IMG/VR virus record: IMGVR_UViG_3300009136_000002 | Span: 1 to 64,000 of that record | Origin: a virus | DNA: 64,000 bases | Strand: one strand, 5' to 3' | Shown here: positions 24,694 through 31,490 of the stretch, one piece after another | Layout of the letters: each line of letters begins with the position of its first letter | How positions within the stretch are numbered: the first letter of the stretch is position 1 | Program-made: the position numbers and the translations under genes | The notes under the pieces: generated by a model | What the model saw: the letters and a program-made list of their open reading frames with translations, nothing else | What the model was told of the DNA's origin: nothing | The model's database searches: none

Positions 24694-24930
24694 TTACTCC
24701 CAGCGCAATTTCTTTCTGGCGGTCATTAGATCCAGCCGCAAGATAACTGCGTTCAGGTAGTCGTCTGATACGTCCATGTTCGTTAGGATCTCGTCCGTGG
24801 CCTGGGGCTGATCCCTCCTGGCCTGGACACAGAATTCCAGGGCGATCAGCGTGGCCTCGTAAGGCGTGGTGTTCATTACTTCCTCGCTCTTGTAGTCACA
24901 GTTGACTAGCTTGCCGCATCTAATACACAT
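24694..24930 (-). CDS. Hypothetical protein with CxxC motif (78 aa)
   Basis: The ATG at 24930 is chosen because GAGGAGG lies 9 bases before it and the upstream extension overlaps another real gene. Starts MCIRCGKLVNC (CxxC plus a further Cys) then a helical body (YEATLIALEFCVQARRD). May bind zinc with few ligands. Function unknown. Confidence 0.6.
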   Translation of the reverse strand: MCIRCGKLVNCDYKSEEVMNTTPYEATLIALEFCVQARRDQPQATDEILTNMDVSDDYLNAVILRLDLMTARKKLRWE

Positions 24931-24934
24931 AGGC

Positions 24935-25081
24935 TTAATCCTCCTCGTAAATGACCATGACAGTCCTGCCAAACGGAGTTGCAGCCAGCTTAACGTCATG
25001 GACTTGGTTGGATGGTATGTGATTCAAGAAATGATTCGCGTTCTCCTCAGTATCATCGCCCCAAAACAGTTTGATTTGCAT
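24935..25081 (-). CDS. Cse60/DUF2758-like small protein (48 aa)
   Basis: Clear small gene with GGAGGGAGAACTCG before the ATG. The peptide MQIKLFWGDDTEENANHF followed by VHDVKLAATP and TVMVIYEED fits the beta-alpha-beta pattern of Cse60/DUF2758-type proteins (opening MQVKLF, mid IN.F, closing VIYEE). Function in that family is unknown in phages. It fills what would otherwise be an unexplained 175-base gap. Confidence 0.7.
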   Translation of the reverse strand: MQIKLFWGDDTEENANHFLNHIPSNQVHDVKLAATPFGRTVMVIYEED

Positions 25082-25105
25082 CGAGTTCTCCCTCCTATCT
25101 CTCGG

Positions 25106-25552
25106 TTAGCGGTCTATGCCATCAATGATCTCGACCATTTTCTCTTCGAGGCAATCAATTACCCTCTGGCCTCCGGCGACTGATTCTACAATCGTGTACT
25201 TGCTGATCCCTGGGTACTCGTCTGCCAGATCATCAATAGCCAATGCCACGATCTCATGTGCCATACTGTCAATAGCCTTGGCAAGTTCATCACCTGGGTC
25301 TATTGACTCCACGGTTCCCACGGTGGCAACCACACTCATTTCCTTGGCCCAATACCAGTAAATCTCGAAGGGGTCTTTGTGCCTGGGAAAACGAATTCCC
25401 CAAAGTTCTTCTGTCATTTCGGGTTTGAAAATCAGCTTCTCTACATGACCTATGGCATTGTTCCAGGGATCATCCTCCCCAGCTATCGGGTTGTTTACCT
25501 GGACTATCATGCCAATGGTTATTAGTACCGGAACATAGGTTTCTTTGCTCAT
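25106..25552 (-). CDS. Hypothetical protein (148 aa)
   Basis: Start at 25552 has TGGAGGAG upstream; the frame continues further but overlaps the neighbouring gene. Acidic protein with an N-terminal strand set (YVPVLITIGMIVQV), a central LWGIRFPRHKDPFEIYWYW and a helical acidic end (CLEEKMVEIIDGIDR). No family recognised. The start overlaps the upstream stop by one base. Confidence 0.6.
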   Translation of the reverse strand: MSKETYVPVLITIGMIVQVNNPIAGEDDPWNNAIGHVEKLIFKPEMTEELWGIRFPRHKDPFEIYWYWAKEMSVVATVGTVESIDPGDELAKAIDSMAHEIVALAIDDLADEYPGISKYTIVESVAGGQRVIDCLEEKMVEIIDGIDR

Positions 25553-25893
25553 TAGAATCTCCTCCAATCTCCAATTTGCCTTGCGATTTCCTTGGCTACT
25601 GCCTTCTGGCATCGCTCGGTGGTGGTTCCGAATGCCTCATACAATCCCCTGTAATCATCGTCCTCCTCTGTCCAGGCGTTGTAAACCTCAACAGCTTGCA
25701 TCGCTGCATCGACTAGCTCGTCACGCTCGACAAATCCCCAAAACCCACAGGTGTTGCCATTGGTATCGAGAACCTTCCCAAAGACAACACCGTCCCGCAC
25801 CTGATCGTGGATCTTGTTAAGACGTTGCGTGATCTCATACTCTGGCGTTTCAAATGCCGCGTTATCCATGTTGATCTTGATAATAAATTCCAT
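25552..25893 (-). CDS. Hypothetical protein (113 aa)
   Basis: Acidic alpha/beta protein starting MEFIIKINMDNAAFE, with a hydrophobic core GVVFGKVLDTNGNTCGFWGF and helical C-terminus. The opening FETPEYEITQRLNKIHDQV resembles small phage proteins of unknown role. It carries the best copy of the shared GGAGGGAGAACCCG initiation cassette. Confidence 0.65.
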   Translation of the reverse strand: MEFIIKINMDNAAFETPEYEITQRLNKIHDQVRDGVVFGKVLDTNGNTCGFWGFVERDELVDAAMQAVEVYNAWTEEDDDYRGLYEAFGTTTERCQKAVAKEIARQIGDWRRF

Positions 25894-25909
25894 CGGGTTC
25901 TCCCTCCTC

Positions 25910-26110
25910 TCACATAATGATTTCCATGAATCCTTTTAGTTCGTGTCTGTCGAGCCATCGCTTGTCACAGGCATTACAGTCCACATACTGAATTGCTCCC
26001 TGCTCCTCGGCCTCTAGCGGCCCCCATTCCAGGTCGCCGCTAAGACACCAGGGGCAAACGGCCCCATTCTCCGCCACATATTCCTCTTCCGTGATCTTTG
26101 GCTCTGCCAT
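25910..26110 (-). CDS. Zinc-ribbon protein (66 aa)
   Basis: Two CxxC pairs (CPWCLSGD and CNACDKRW) about 28 residues apart form a likely zinc ribbon. The ATG at 26110 overlaps the upstream stop (TAATG) and is preferred over an earlier start. Typical of the many tiny zinc-ribbon proteins in this cluster; binding target unknown. Confidence 0.7.
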   Translation of the reverse strand: MAEPKITEEEYVAENGAVCPWCLSGDLEWGPLEAEEQGAIQYVDCNACDKRWLDRHELKGFMEIIM

Positions 26111-26475
26111 TACTCTTCCCTCCTGGCCCGCCATTCGTTAAAGCGATTGGTGAACCTCTTCCAGGTGAATTGATCACAGTCGCAACTGTTAAACTCACAA
26201 CGTCCGTGTCCATTGATCCCTGCGTGTTGACTGTTGAGCCCATCCCCCAGGTGTCCACAGTAACACCAGGATTTCGGCTCCTCAAAGAATTCCTCTTGCT
26301 GCATTTCTCTATCCATCGGTATCTCCTCCTTCAATGTCCCACCACAAAGGCATGGTGAGACTGATCCGTGTAGCCTCCATTGTGGCGGCGTGAAGAGTAT
26401 TGATACCCTGCATTTCTGGCATCGCGCCTTGACGCTGCATATTTCGGGTGGATTTATCGTTTCCGGTGTTTTCAT
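26110..26475 (-). CDS. Cysteine-rich zinc protein, possibly two products by internal start (121 aa)
   Basis: From the ATG at 26475 (GGAGGGAAAACGC before it) the N-terminal part has CQKC and CLCGG ligands. An in-frame ATG at 26316 has an even stronger AAGGAGGAGATACCG, so a shorter C-terminal protein of about 68 aa may also be made. That part has its own CYCGH...CEFNSCDCDQFTWKRF cysteine cluster. A single gene with two start sites, or a fusion of two adjacent mini-genes. Confidence 0.65.
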   Translation of the reverse strand: MKTPETINPPEICSVKARCQKCRVSILFTPPQWRLHGSVSPCLCGGTLKEEIPMDREMQQEEFFEEPKSWCYCGHLGDGLNSQHAGINGHGRCEFNSCDCDQFTWKRFTNRFNEWRARREE

Positions 26476-26495
26476 GCGTTTTCCCTCCATATTAA

Positions 26496-26525
26496 ATTAT
26501 TTAATAGCTCTAAAATGCCGCTCAA
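26496..26525 (-). promoter_or_regulatory. Candidate leftward promoter
   Basis: Minus strand TTGAGC, 18-base spacer, AATAAT (5 of 6 bases of the -10 consensus), about 20 bases before the start of the cysteine-rich gene. The longest gap in this tightly packed cluster is here, which supports a promoter. Confidence 0.4.
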
Positions 26526-26567
26526 GGCCATAACTCAAGTGGATTGATACCTGGCTATCCCCTGATT

Positions 26568-27128
26568 TCAGTAAATCAGACCTACTTGCTCCTTCGTGGC
26601 GTAGTCGATGTTTTCCATTGCCTCCTTCACCATGTATTTATGCGGATCGCCGTAAAAGCCCCAGCACGAATCAATGTGTTCTCCGTCCTCGTCCTCGGTA
26701 ACATACCCATATACTTCGCCGCAAATGTGAAGATCGTACATATAAACCTCGTCCTGCAGCAACTTGATAGCCTTGTCCTCTATCTTCTGAGTTACCCTCT
26801 TCACCTTGAATTCCTCGCGCACCTTCTCCTTCGTTACCCAAATGAATCCAACTTGTCCTGAATCCCAGGGGCAACTAAATGGGGTTGTCCTCATGGTGAT
26901 CCCTGAGTGGTCGAAGAGATACAAGGGGAGCGCGATAACATCGGGTCTTTCAACTATCTCCTGAATCTCCTCCACGGTGTATTCATGCTCGTCACCCAGG
27001 CGGTAACGGCTGTGCAAGCAAGTCATGGTTCCGAGGATACTCCAATCCCTTGGTGATCCATGCGGATCATCATCCTGGTAAACTTTAATGGTGTGGTGTC
27101 GATACTCTATTGTCTCAATGGGTTCCAT
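26568..27128 (-). CDS. Conserved phage hypothetical protein (186 aa)
   Basis: I recognise the pattern IKVYQDDDPHGSPRDW...LGTMTCLHSRYRLGD followed by LYLFDHSGITMRTTPFSCPW and SGQVGFIWVTKEKV from a widespread phage family of unknown function. The C-terminus has a Tyr/Asp-rich segment (YGYVTEDEDGEHIDSCWG). Start at 27128 has GGAGGAACAAGCCG and gives the usual family start. Overlaps the upstream zinc gene by 14 bases. Confidence 0.8.
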   Translation of the reverse strand: MEPIETIEYRHHTIKVYQDDDPHGSPRDWSILGTMTCLHSRYRLGDEHEYTVEEIQEIVERPDVIALPLYLFDHSGITMRTTPFSCPWDSGQVGFIWVTKEKVREEFKVKRVTQKIEDKAIKLLQDEVYMYDLHICGEVYGYVTEDEDGEHIDSCWGFYGDPHKYMVKEAMENIDYATKEQVGLIY

Positions 27129-27375
27129 CGGCTTGTTCCTCCTGGCGGGCCTGATAAGCCCAGCCTGATAAGCCGCCGCGCAGCTCGTAACACCGTTCGT
27201 TGACACAAGCCCTGCAATAGCTGTGAAGCCCATCGCCCTTCTTGTGAAAGAATTCAAGGTCTGCGGGCCAATACTCCTGGCATCGAGCGCAAAGTATCTC
27301 TAGCCCCAATTCGGTGTTACGGCTGCGCCGCGCATTCTTCCGTTTAATACTCAACGTCCCAACCCTCGCCGTCAA
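27115..27375 (-). CDS. Zinc-finger protein (about 86 aa)
   Basis: Contains CARCQEYWPADLEFFHKKGD and CRACVNERCYELR, two CxxC pairs as in small HNH-like/recombination zinc fingers of phages. The start is uncertain: only TTG codons are available (27375, or one 7 codons later), and both overlap the upstream gene. Basic N-terminus (KRKNARRSR) may contact DNA. Confidence 0.6.
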   Translation of the reverse strand: MTARVGTLSIKRKNARRSRNTELGLEILCARCQEYWPADLEFFHKKGDGLHSYCRACVNERCYELRGGLSGWAYQARQEEQADGTH

Positions 27376-27529
27376 AGACTCCCTCGCCTATATCATCCTC
27401 AAGGCGTTCCCCTGGCATAAGACCCCAGCCGCAATAACATCGCGCTAGGCCTTTGTGGTCGCCACACTCGCGGCATACCCTCGCGCCGCAATAGTTCCTG
27501 AATTCATAATGATGTTGGCATTCGCTCAT
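27344..27529 (-). CDS. Small Cys-rich zinc protein (61 aa)
   Basis: Cys/His pairs CQHHYEFRNYCGARVCRECG and CYCGWG suggest one or two zinc sites. ATG overlaps the upstream stop (ATGA). C-terminus is acidic. No named family recognised. Confidence 0.65.
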   Translation of the reverse strand: MSECQHHYEFRNYCGARVCRECGDHKGLARCYCGWGLMPGERLEDDIGEGVFDGEGWDVEY

Positions 27530-27696
27530 ATCCTTACACCCTCCGATCTGGCCCAGTTATAAAGCCCCTCGTCATTCAATACCCATAGCCGCCGCTCTTG
27601 GTCATTGGGATAGGGGTTGGTGTCCTGGTCTAATGCGCTGGCAATACAACGGTCTAACTCTTCCCTGTTGTTCTTGATGAATTCTGCTAGTTTCAT
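27526..27696 (-). CDS. Conserved small phage protein (56 aa)
   Basis: Well-supported small gene: GGAGGTAGGAGCCG before the ATG and a stop overlapping the next ATG (ATGA). The product starts MKLAEFIKNNREELDRCI and ends NDEGLYNWARSEGVRI, a pattern I recognise from phage genes of unknown function. Helical; no catalytic residues seen. Confidence 0.7.
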   Translation of the reverse strand: MKLAEFIKNNREELDRCIASALDQDTNPYPNDQERRLWVLNDEGLYNWARSEGVRI

Positions 27697-27811
27697 CGGC
27701 TCCTACCTCCTGGTTTCTATCGGGTTCCTGGTGTTTCCCTGGTCGGCTCCTCGGGGGCGGAGGCGGCCCGCGCCCTGGTCGCCCTGGTGCTGGCTCGCCT
27801 CCTGGTGAATG

Positions 27812-28048
27812 TCAAATAATACCCATTAAAACGAGGGCCGAAACGCAACTTCCCTTGTCGCATACCTCGCACCATCCCCTGGTGCTGTCCGGCTCATAGT
27901 GGGTGGTGTACCCGCAAACCGTACAAATTGCAGGGACTAACGAATCCATGATGTAAACCTCGGCTAGATCATGCGCGGTCTTGAATCCTTCCGCCGCTAC
28001 TAGATCAGCCAGCCCATAGCCTTGACGCTGTGCCTCTCTGTTGCTCAT
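27812..28048 (-). CDS. Conserved phage protein with CxxC pairs (78 aa)
   Basis: Start at 28048 has AGGAGG 8 bases upstream; a longer frame is not supported. The pattern ICTVCGYTTHYEPDSTRGWC...SALVLMGII is recognised from a widespread phage zinc-ribbon family of unknown function. Four Cys (CxxC, CEVC) likely bind zinc. The 115 bases downstream of it (27697-27811) hold no convincing gene. Confidence 0.75.
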   Translation of the reverse strand: MSNREAQRQGYGLADLVAAEGFKTAHDLAEVYIMDSLVPAICTVCGYTTHYEPDSTRGWCEVCDKGSCVSALVLMGII

Positions 28049-28147
28049 GTGCGTGGCCTCCTGGTGGGGGTTGTGGTTAGTCCAGGCCTCAAAATGAAAA
28101 AGCCCTGGCGGATCGGGGCGGATCGCTCCGCCCTTCACCGTCAAGGC

Positions 28148-28609
28148 TCACTCATGTACTAACCAGTCGAACAACTCGCAAATGGCCTCAAAGTCGTCCC
28201 CTGTGATCTCTCGTTCTGCTCCGTCAAACCAATCCTGAAACAAATAAACGGCCCGCTCTATCTCTCGCTCGTGGCCCTGGCCGCTGATGTAAATATCAAT
28301 GTAATCGGCTGGCCCTCCCCAGGAAAAACAGACCCGCACCTTCTCGGATCTATCAATGGATAAAATGTCTTGTTCCCAGGTTTCACGCAATACCCGCCGC
28401 GCCTCGTCTTGATCTATCTCTGGCTCCTCCTCGTCTTGTGGATCGTGGTCGGGGTTCAGATACTCGTCAATATCCGCGCCTAACTCCTCCAGGTCGGCGC
28501 GGGTGATCTCCTCCCGCCCTGTCAAGCGGCGGATCTCCTCAAACGTCCGGCGGTAGTAGCCGCCTATCCGCTCCTCGCAGGTCTTTTGCCTATTCTCTTG
28601 GTGGGTCAT
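28148..28609 (-). CDS. Conserved phage hypothetical protein (153 aa)
   Basis: Acidic protein with a recognisable central signature VRVCFSWGGPADYIDIYISG and a C-terminal VYLFQDWFDGAEREI, as in a phage family of unknown function. The N-terminal half is helical and charged. Preceded by AAAGGAGGCC. Between it and the next gene downstream lies a GGGCGGA/TCCGCCC hairpin (about 28107-28125). Confidence 0.75.
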   Translation of the reverse strand: MTHQENRQKTCEERIGGYYRRTFEEIRRLTGREEITRADLEELGADIDEYLNPDHDPQDEEEPEIDQDEARRVLRETWEQDILSIDRSEKVRVCFSWGGPADYIDIYISGQGHEREIERAVYLFQDWFDGAEREITGDDFEAICELFDWLVHE

Positions 28610-28657
28610 GCTCTTAGGCCTCCTTTGTTGGGTCTTTGCCTTACCCCAGCCAAACTA

Positions 28658-28798
28658 TCAAGCCCTGGCGGGCTCCTGGGGTTGGCTGCGCTGGCGTTTC
28701 TTCGCATATTTACTCAATCCTGGCGGCGGGCCTTCCAGCCTTCGCCGCGCCTTGGCCTTGGTTCTCCTCCTGGCTCTCTCGGTTCTCCTCTTCGCCAT
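28658..28798 (-). CDS. Small Arg-rich protein (46 aa)
   Basis: ATG overlaps the upstream stop (TAATG) and has GGAGGCCAGGAG before it. The peptide is extremely basic (MAKRRTERARRRTKAKARRR) with a conserved-looking GPPPGLSKYAKKRQ. Probably nucleic-acid binding. Without it there is a 188-base gap in the operon. Confidence 0.6.
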   Translation of the reverse strand: MAKRRTERARRRTKAKARRRLEGPPPGLSKYAKKRQRSQPQEPARA

Positions 28799-29019
28799 TA
28801 CTCCTGGCCTCCTTTCTCTATTGATCGCAAATAACAAAGTCGATGCACTAGCCCTTCCTCCGGATCGTTAAAAAATCCGATGTTGTAGCCAATGGCCTCC
28901 TGGCAAATGTAACAGCCCGTTTGCGCCATGTTCCTGGTAGCATTGCAATCGCTGTGCTGGCAATACTCGTAACACGGCCCCGCGTGTTGCCCTGGCCCTG
29001 CTAAATATCCTGCCGCCAT
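28798..29019 (-). CDS. Zinc-binding protein, first gene of leftward accessory operon (73 aa)
   Basis: Carries CYEYCQHSDC and CYICQEAIGY plus a distal HRLC, giving six or seven Cys/His likely to hold zinc. The ICQEAIGYNIGFF part resembles treble-clef zinc proteins of phages. Preceded by GAGAGGAGG. Transcribed from a promoter about 50-75 bases upstream. Confidence 0.7.
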   Translation of the reverse strand: MAAGYLAGPGQHAGPCYEYCQHSDCNATRNMAQTGCYICQEAIGYNIGFFNDPEEGLVHRLCYLRSIEKGGQE

Positions 29020-29064
29020 GATCCGCGCCTCCTCTCCTGTTAAAGGTTTATTGCGTGTTCCCTT

Positions 29065-29093
29065 ACCTTAAACTATGGGGCTTTTTTAGTCAA
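29065..29093 (-). promoter_or_regulatory. Leftward promoter of accessory operon
   Basis: Minus strand TTGACT, 17-base spacer, TAAGGT. The -35 hexamer is identical to that of the yqaJ promoter and the -10 is similarly weak, hinting at shared regulation. Located about 45 bases before the first leftward gene. Confidence 0.5.
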
Positions 29094-29112
29094 GGGGTAT
29101 TTGTACCAGTCG

Positions 29113-29448
29113 AGCAGATAGCCAACACCAGCCGCGAATAGGCTCTACTGCTGGGGTAATACCTCAATCCGGCAATAAAGCCCATAGGCATCAACCTATT
29201 TTGTGTTAATTATCGGCTTATCGTCTAAAGATATGGCCTCGTTTCGCAATAAGCCCCAACACCGAGCCCTGAACCCGCGTGGTTATGGGCTAGTTTACAT
29301 ATTATCCCTTATCGGACTAAACACCTGGGCGTTATATCGGGTTGACCCATCGGTTAGACTACCATCAGGCATCCCAGCGCGGGGATCGGAGGAGTTGAGC
29401 GCGTCCAGGTGAGGGTGAAACCTGGGGCGCAGCACTAATAGATGGTAG
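29113..29448. ncRNA. Candidate structured RNA in a gene-free region
   Basis: No open frame of note in 29020-29616. Several nested inverted repeats occur in series: AGCAG..AGCC/GGCT..CTGCT (29113-29152); GTGTT and GGCTTAT pairing with ATAAGCC and AACAC (29203-29262); AGCCC..AACC/GGTT..GGGCT (29265-29291); and an 8-base closing helix CTACCATC/GATGGTAG (29359-29448) that encloses ATCCC/GGGAT and GCGC..CCAGGT/ACCTGG hairpins, a three-way junction. Strand cannot be decided. It may be an ornate phage RNA, an origin or a packaging site. Found by eye only. Confidence 0.4.
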
Positions 29449-29480
29449 CTATGAATTGAAGGGGGCATACCTGGGCGACC

Positions 29481-29509
29481 TTGACCAAACGGCCAATAGC
29501 TTGTATATA
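29481..29509 (+). promoter_or_regulatory. Strong sigma70-like rightward promoter
   Basis: TTGACC, exactly 17 bases, TATATA. It is the best promoter match noticed in the window. The transcript would have a roughly 100-base AT-rich leader before the nuclease-like gene at 29617 and could drive the following virion region. Confidence 0.65.
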
Positions 29510-29616
29510 CGACCTACCGTGAAATCTGCATAATTTTTTCAATTCTAGTGTGAGATCCGGAATTTTTTCTGAAAATTTTCTTGAATTAGATATTCTCTTC
29601 GGCATACTCAGGGGGC

Positions 29617-30132
29617 ATGAGGTTAGATACTGAGGATAAGGCTGCGTGGGTACAGGGGTCTAAGGCTGGTGAGGATCGTTTTCGTGAGATATGCGGTTTA
29701 TATTGGGATTTAGAGTTAGTTGAGAATTCTGATATTTACGGGCCTGATTTTGTGATGGTGTTGAGTGGTGTTGAGGCGGAGTACAAGCATCGAGAGACAC
29801 CGTTTCATCAGGCTGGTAGGTTATTTGGGATACCGCCGCGTTATGCTTTTACTTATAATGTGCGGGATCATGTACGTTATAGGCGGGAGTATCCTGGGGT
29901 TCACATATTTGTACGTTGTGTTTGGTTAAAGCAAGATCCGCGTTTCAGGCCTGAGAGGTTTTTAGATGCCTGTGGGCACGGATCTTTTGCGTATTGGGAT
30001 AAGTTGGTTCAGGCTGCGCCTATTCATCATTATGGTAGGCGTGAGGATGATCCTGTGAACAAGAAGCGGAGTTATGTGTTAGATATTCGGGATTTTCCTC
30101 ATCTATGGTGGACTGATGGGAGGGTTTACTGA
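29617..30132 (+). CDS. PD-(D/E)XK nuclease-like protein (171 aa)
   Basis: Residues about 35-60 read SDIYGPDFVMV...GVEAEYKHRE, which fits a PD-(D/E)XK active site (Asp, then ExK) as in Holliday-junction or restriction-like nucleases. The rest (VHIFVRCVWLKQDPRF, DFPHLWW) is alpha/beta. The coding strand is unusually G- and T-rich with many T-ending codons compared with its neighbours, a sign of separate origin. First gene after the strong promoter. Nuclease call is by motif only. Confidence 0.6.
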   Translation: MRLDTEDKAAWVQGSKAGEDRFREICGLYWDLELVENSDIYGPDFVMVLSGVEAEYKHRETPFHQAGRLFGIPPRYAFTYNVRDHVRYRREYPGVHIFVRCVWLKQDPRFRPERFLDACGHGSFAYWDKLVQAAPIHHYGRREDDPVNKKRSYVLDIRDFPHLWWTDGRVY

Positions 30133-30587
30133 TGCCTTTGTTGTTCGATCAGTATGTAAGGAAGCTGATGGGTCGGATGAATAAGCCTATGCCGAAGGAT
30201 TTTATGGCGGCTAGGCCTCATTCTGGACAGGCATTTCAGGAACAGCAGAGGGCGAAGGCGATGGCGCGGGGAGATCCGCGCATTCAGGCAGCTCAGAAGG
30301 GCAGAAGGGGTGAGGGTGTGGCCCCTAGAACATCACAGCCCCAGGTACAGAAGGGCAGTTCTCCGATGGGTAAGCCTCAGAGTAGGATACAGGCGTTACT
30401 GAAAACGGGAAGGGCTCAGAGGCAAGGTAGGGGTGCGGCTGCTACTGGTGGGATCTCGAACCAGCCGATGCCTACGTTCCATAAGTCGTTGACTATGGCT
30501 CGTCCAGGTCAAGATCCTCGAAGGGACGTTTTTGGTGGTAGGCGTTATGGTGGCGCTAGGTCTAAAACGAGGGGAAGATTGCGATAA
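30132..30587 (+). CDS. Basic disordered protein (151 aa)
   Basis: Rich in Arg, Lys, Gln, Gly and Pro with no obvious fold beyond a short helix (FDQYVRKLMGRMNKP). Repeated RIQA phrases (PRIQAAQKG, SRIQALLKTG) are visible. Probably a nucleic-acid-associated or internal virion protein. Shares the G/T-rich codon pattern of the preceding gene. Starts at the last base of the previous stop. Confidence 0.6.
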   Translation: MPLLFDQYVRKLMGRMNKPMPKDFMAARPHSGQAFQEQQRAKAMARGDPRIQAAQKGRRGEGVAPRTSQPQVQKGSSPMGKPQSRIQALLKTGRAQRQGRGAAATGGISNQPMPTFHKSLTMARPGQDPRRDVFGGRRYGGARSKTRGRLR

Positions 30588-30751
30588 TGATCGAATTATG
30601 GGCCTTTTTAACACAGCCGTTACAAGTAAAGGCAGTTTACTTCGTCTTTTTTACATATTTGGCCTTTAAATTAGGTCGAATGTTGGAATTAAAGGCTATT
30701 TGTGACTGTTTTGAGTTAATTCCCAAGGATTATTATGGAGAGGAGTTTTAA
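30587..30751 (+). CDS. Small membrane-associated protein (54 aa)
   Basis: ATG overlaps the previous stop (TAATG); the frame ends just before the next gene. The peptide has a hydrophobic segment (VKAVYFVFFTYLAFKLG) followed by a Cys-containing amphipathic tail ending in DYYGEEF. Predicted single-pass membrane protein of unknown role. The TAA overlaps the ribosome-binding region of the next gene. Confidence 0.6.
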   Translation: MIELWAFLTQPLQVKAVYFVFFTYLAFKLGRMLELKAICDCFELIPKDYYGEEF

Positions 30752-30752
30752 A

Positions 30753-31175
30753 ATGAAGAAACATTGGAAAATCACCCTTTTTATCGTCGCTATCCTGCTT
30801 GTGGCCGGACTAGCCCTGGCGCAAACGTGGCATACGGCGAATCAGGCTACCGTGGCTTGGGATGCGGTGACTGTCCCAGCCGATAGTACCATTGAATACG
30901 TTGTCTATCTGGCAAATGCTGTCACAGATCCCAATAAGGATAATCCTGCCGAAGTTGCCGTAACCACCGATACAGATCAGCTAATTACGCTTAATGTTGA
31001 AGGATCTTATTTTGTGGGCGTTAAATCTAGGCGCATTTTAACTGCCGATGGAACAAATGTGGGGGAAAGCGACATTTCATGGTCGGACGACCCTACGCGA
31101 GTGCTGAATGGCGAGACTTTCGGATTGCGTTACTTCGTCCCGCCCGATGCACCAAGCAATCTCAGACCTGTATAA
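30753..31175 (+). CDS. Secreted Fn3/Ig-like beta-sandwich protein (140 aa)
   Basis: Start at 30753 (GAGAGGAG upstream) gives a clear signal peptide: KKHWK, hydrophobic ITLFIVAILLVAGLALA, with cleavage predicted after AQ. The mature protein is beta-rich (QATVAWDAVTVPADSTIEYVVYLA, GSYFVGVKSRR) like a fibronectin type III domain. A periplasmic or surface role is expected, unusual for a virion gene block; could be a spanin-like, receptor-blocking or tail-associated factor. Confidence 0.65.
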   Translation: MKKHWKITLFIVAILLVAGLALAQTWHTANQATVAWDAVTVPADSTIEYVVYLANAVTDPNKDNPAEVAVTTDTDQLITLNVEGSYFVGVKSRRILTADGTNVGESDISWSDDPTRVLNGETFGLRYFVPPDAPSNLRPV

Positions 31176-31190
31176 GATATTGTAAAGGCA

Positions 31191-31445
31191 ATGGTACAGG
31201 ATGCCGAAAGCCTCACGCTTGGTGACAGGCTTGCTCGAATCCGCAAGATCGTTGAGGCTATGCCTGACGGAGATCAGGACAAGGCCGATCTGATCCTGAT
31301 CTTCGATGAGTATGAAAAAGCCGTTGAATCCAGGCATCAGCTCCAGGGTGCTTTGAGTGCTGCAAAATGGGCTCTGGAGGTAGCCCTGGAGAAAATATCT
31401 AAGCAAAAACAAGCACTAGACGTACTTTCAATAGGCAAAGACTAG
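31191..31445 (+). CDS. Helical hypothetical protein (84 aa)
   Basis: Mostly helical, with LARIRKIVEAMPDGDQDKAD and a coiled-coil-like C-terminus (WALEVALEKISKQKQALDVL). No family recognised. Ends at a rho-independent terminator. Confidence 0.6.
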   Translation: MVQDAESLTLGDRLARIRKIVEAMPDGDQDKADLILIFDEYEKAVESRHQLQGALSAAKWALEVALEKISKQKQALDVLSIGKD

Positions 31446-31474
31446 GCCGCTTTCGACGAGCGGCCTTTTCTTTT
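31445..31474 (+). terminator. Rho-independent terminator
   Basis: GGCCGCT / AGCGGCC, 7 pairs with a 7-base loop, followed by TTTTCTTTT. It separates the small-gene block from the fibre operon. Confidence 0.85.
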
Positions 31475-31490
31475 ACAGGGGGGTTAGCTC

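Noticed and set aside
27697-27811. Possible 32-aa Arg/Ala-rich minus-strand gene from TTG
   Set aside because: No ribosome-binding site and no coupling to neighbours; probably spacer.
28049-28147. N-terminal extension or 20-aa gene upstream of the gene starting at 28048
   Set aside because: Lies over a GC hairpin, lacks a good ribosome-binding site, and the internal ATG at 28048 has AGGAGG.
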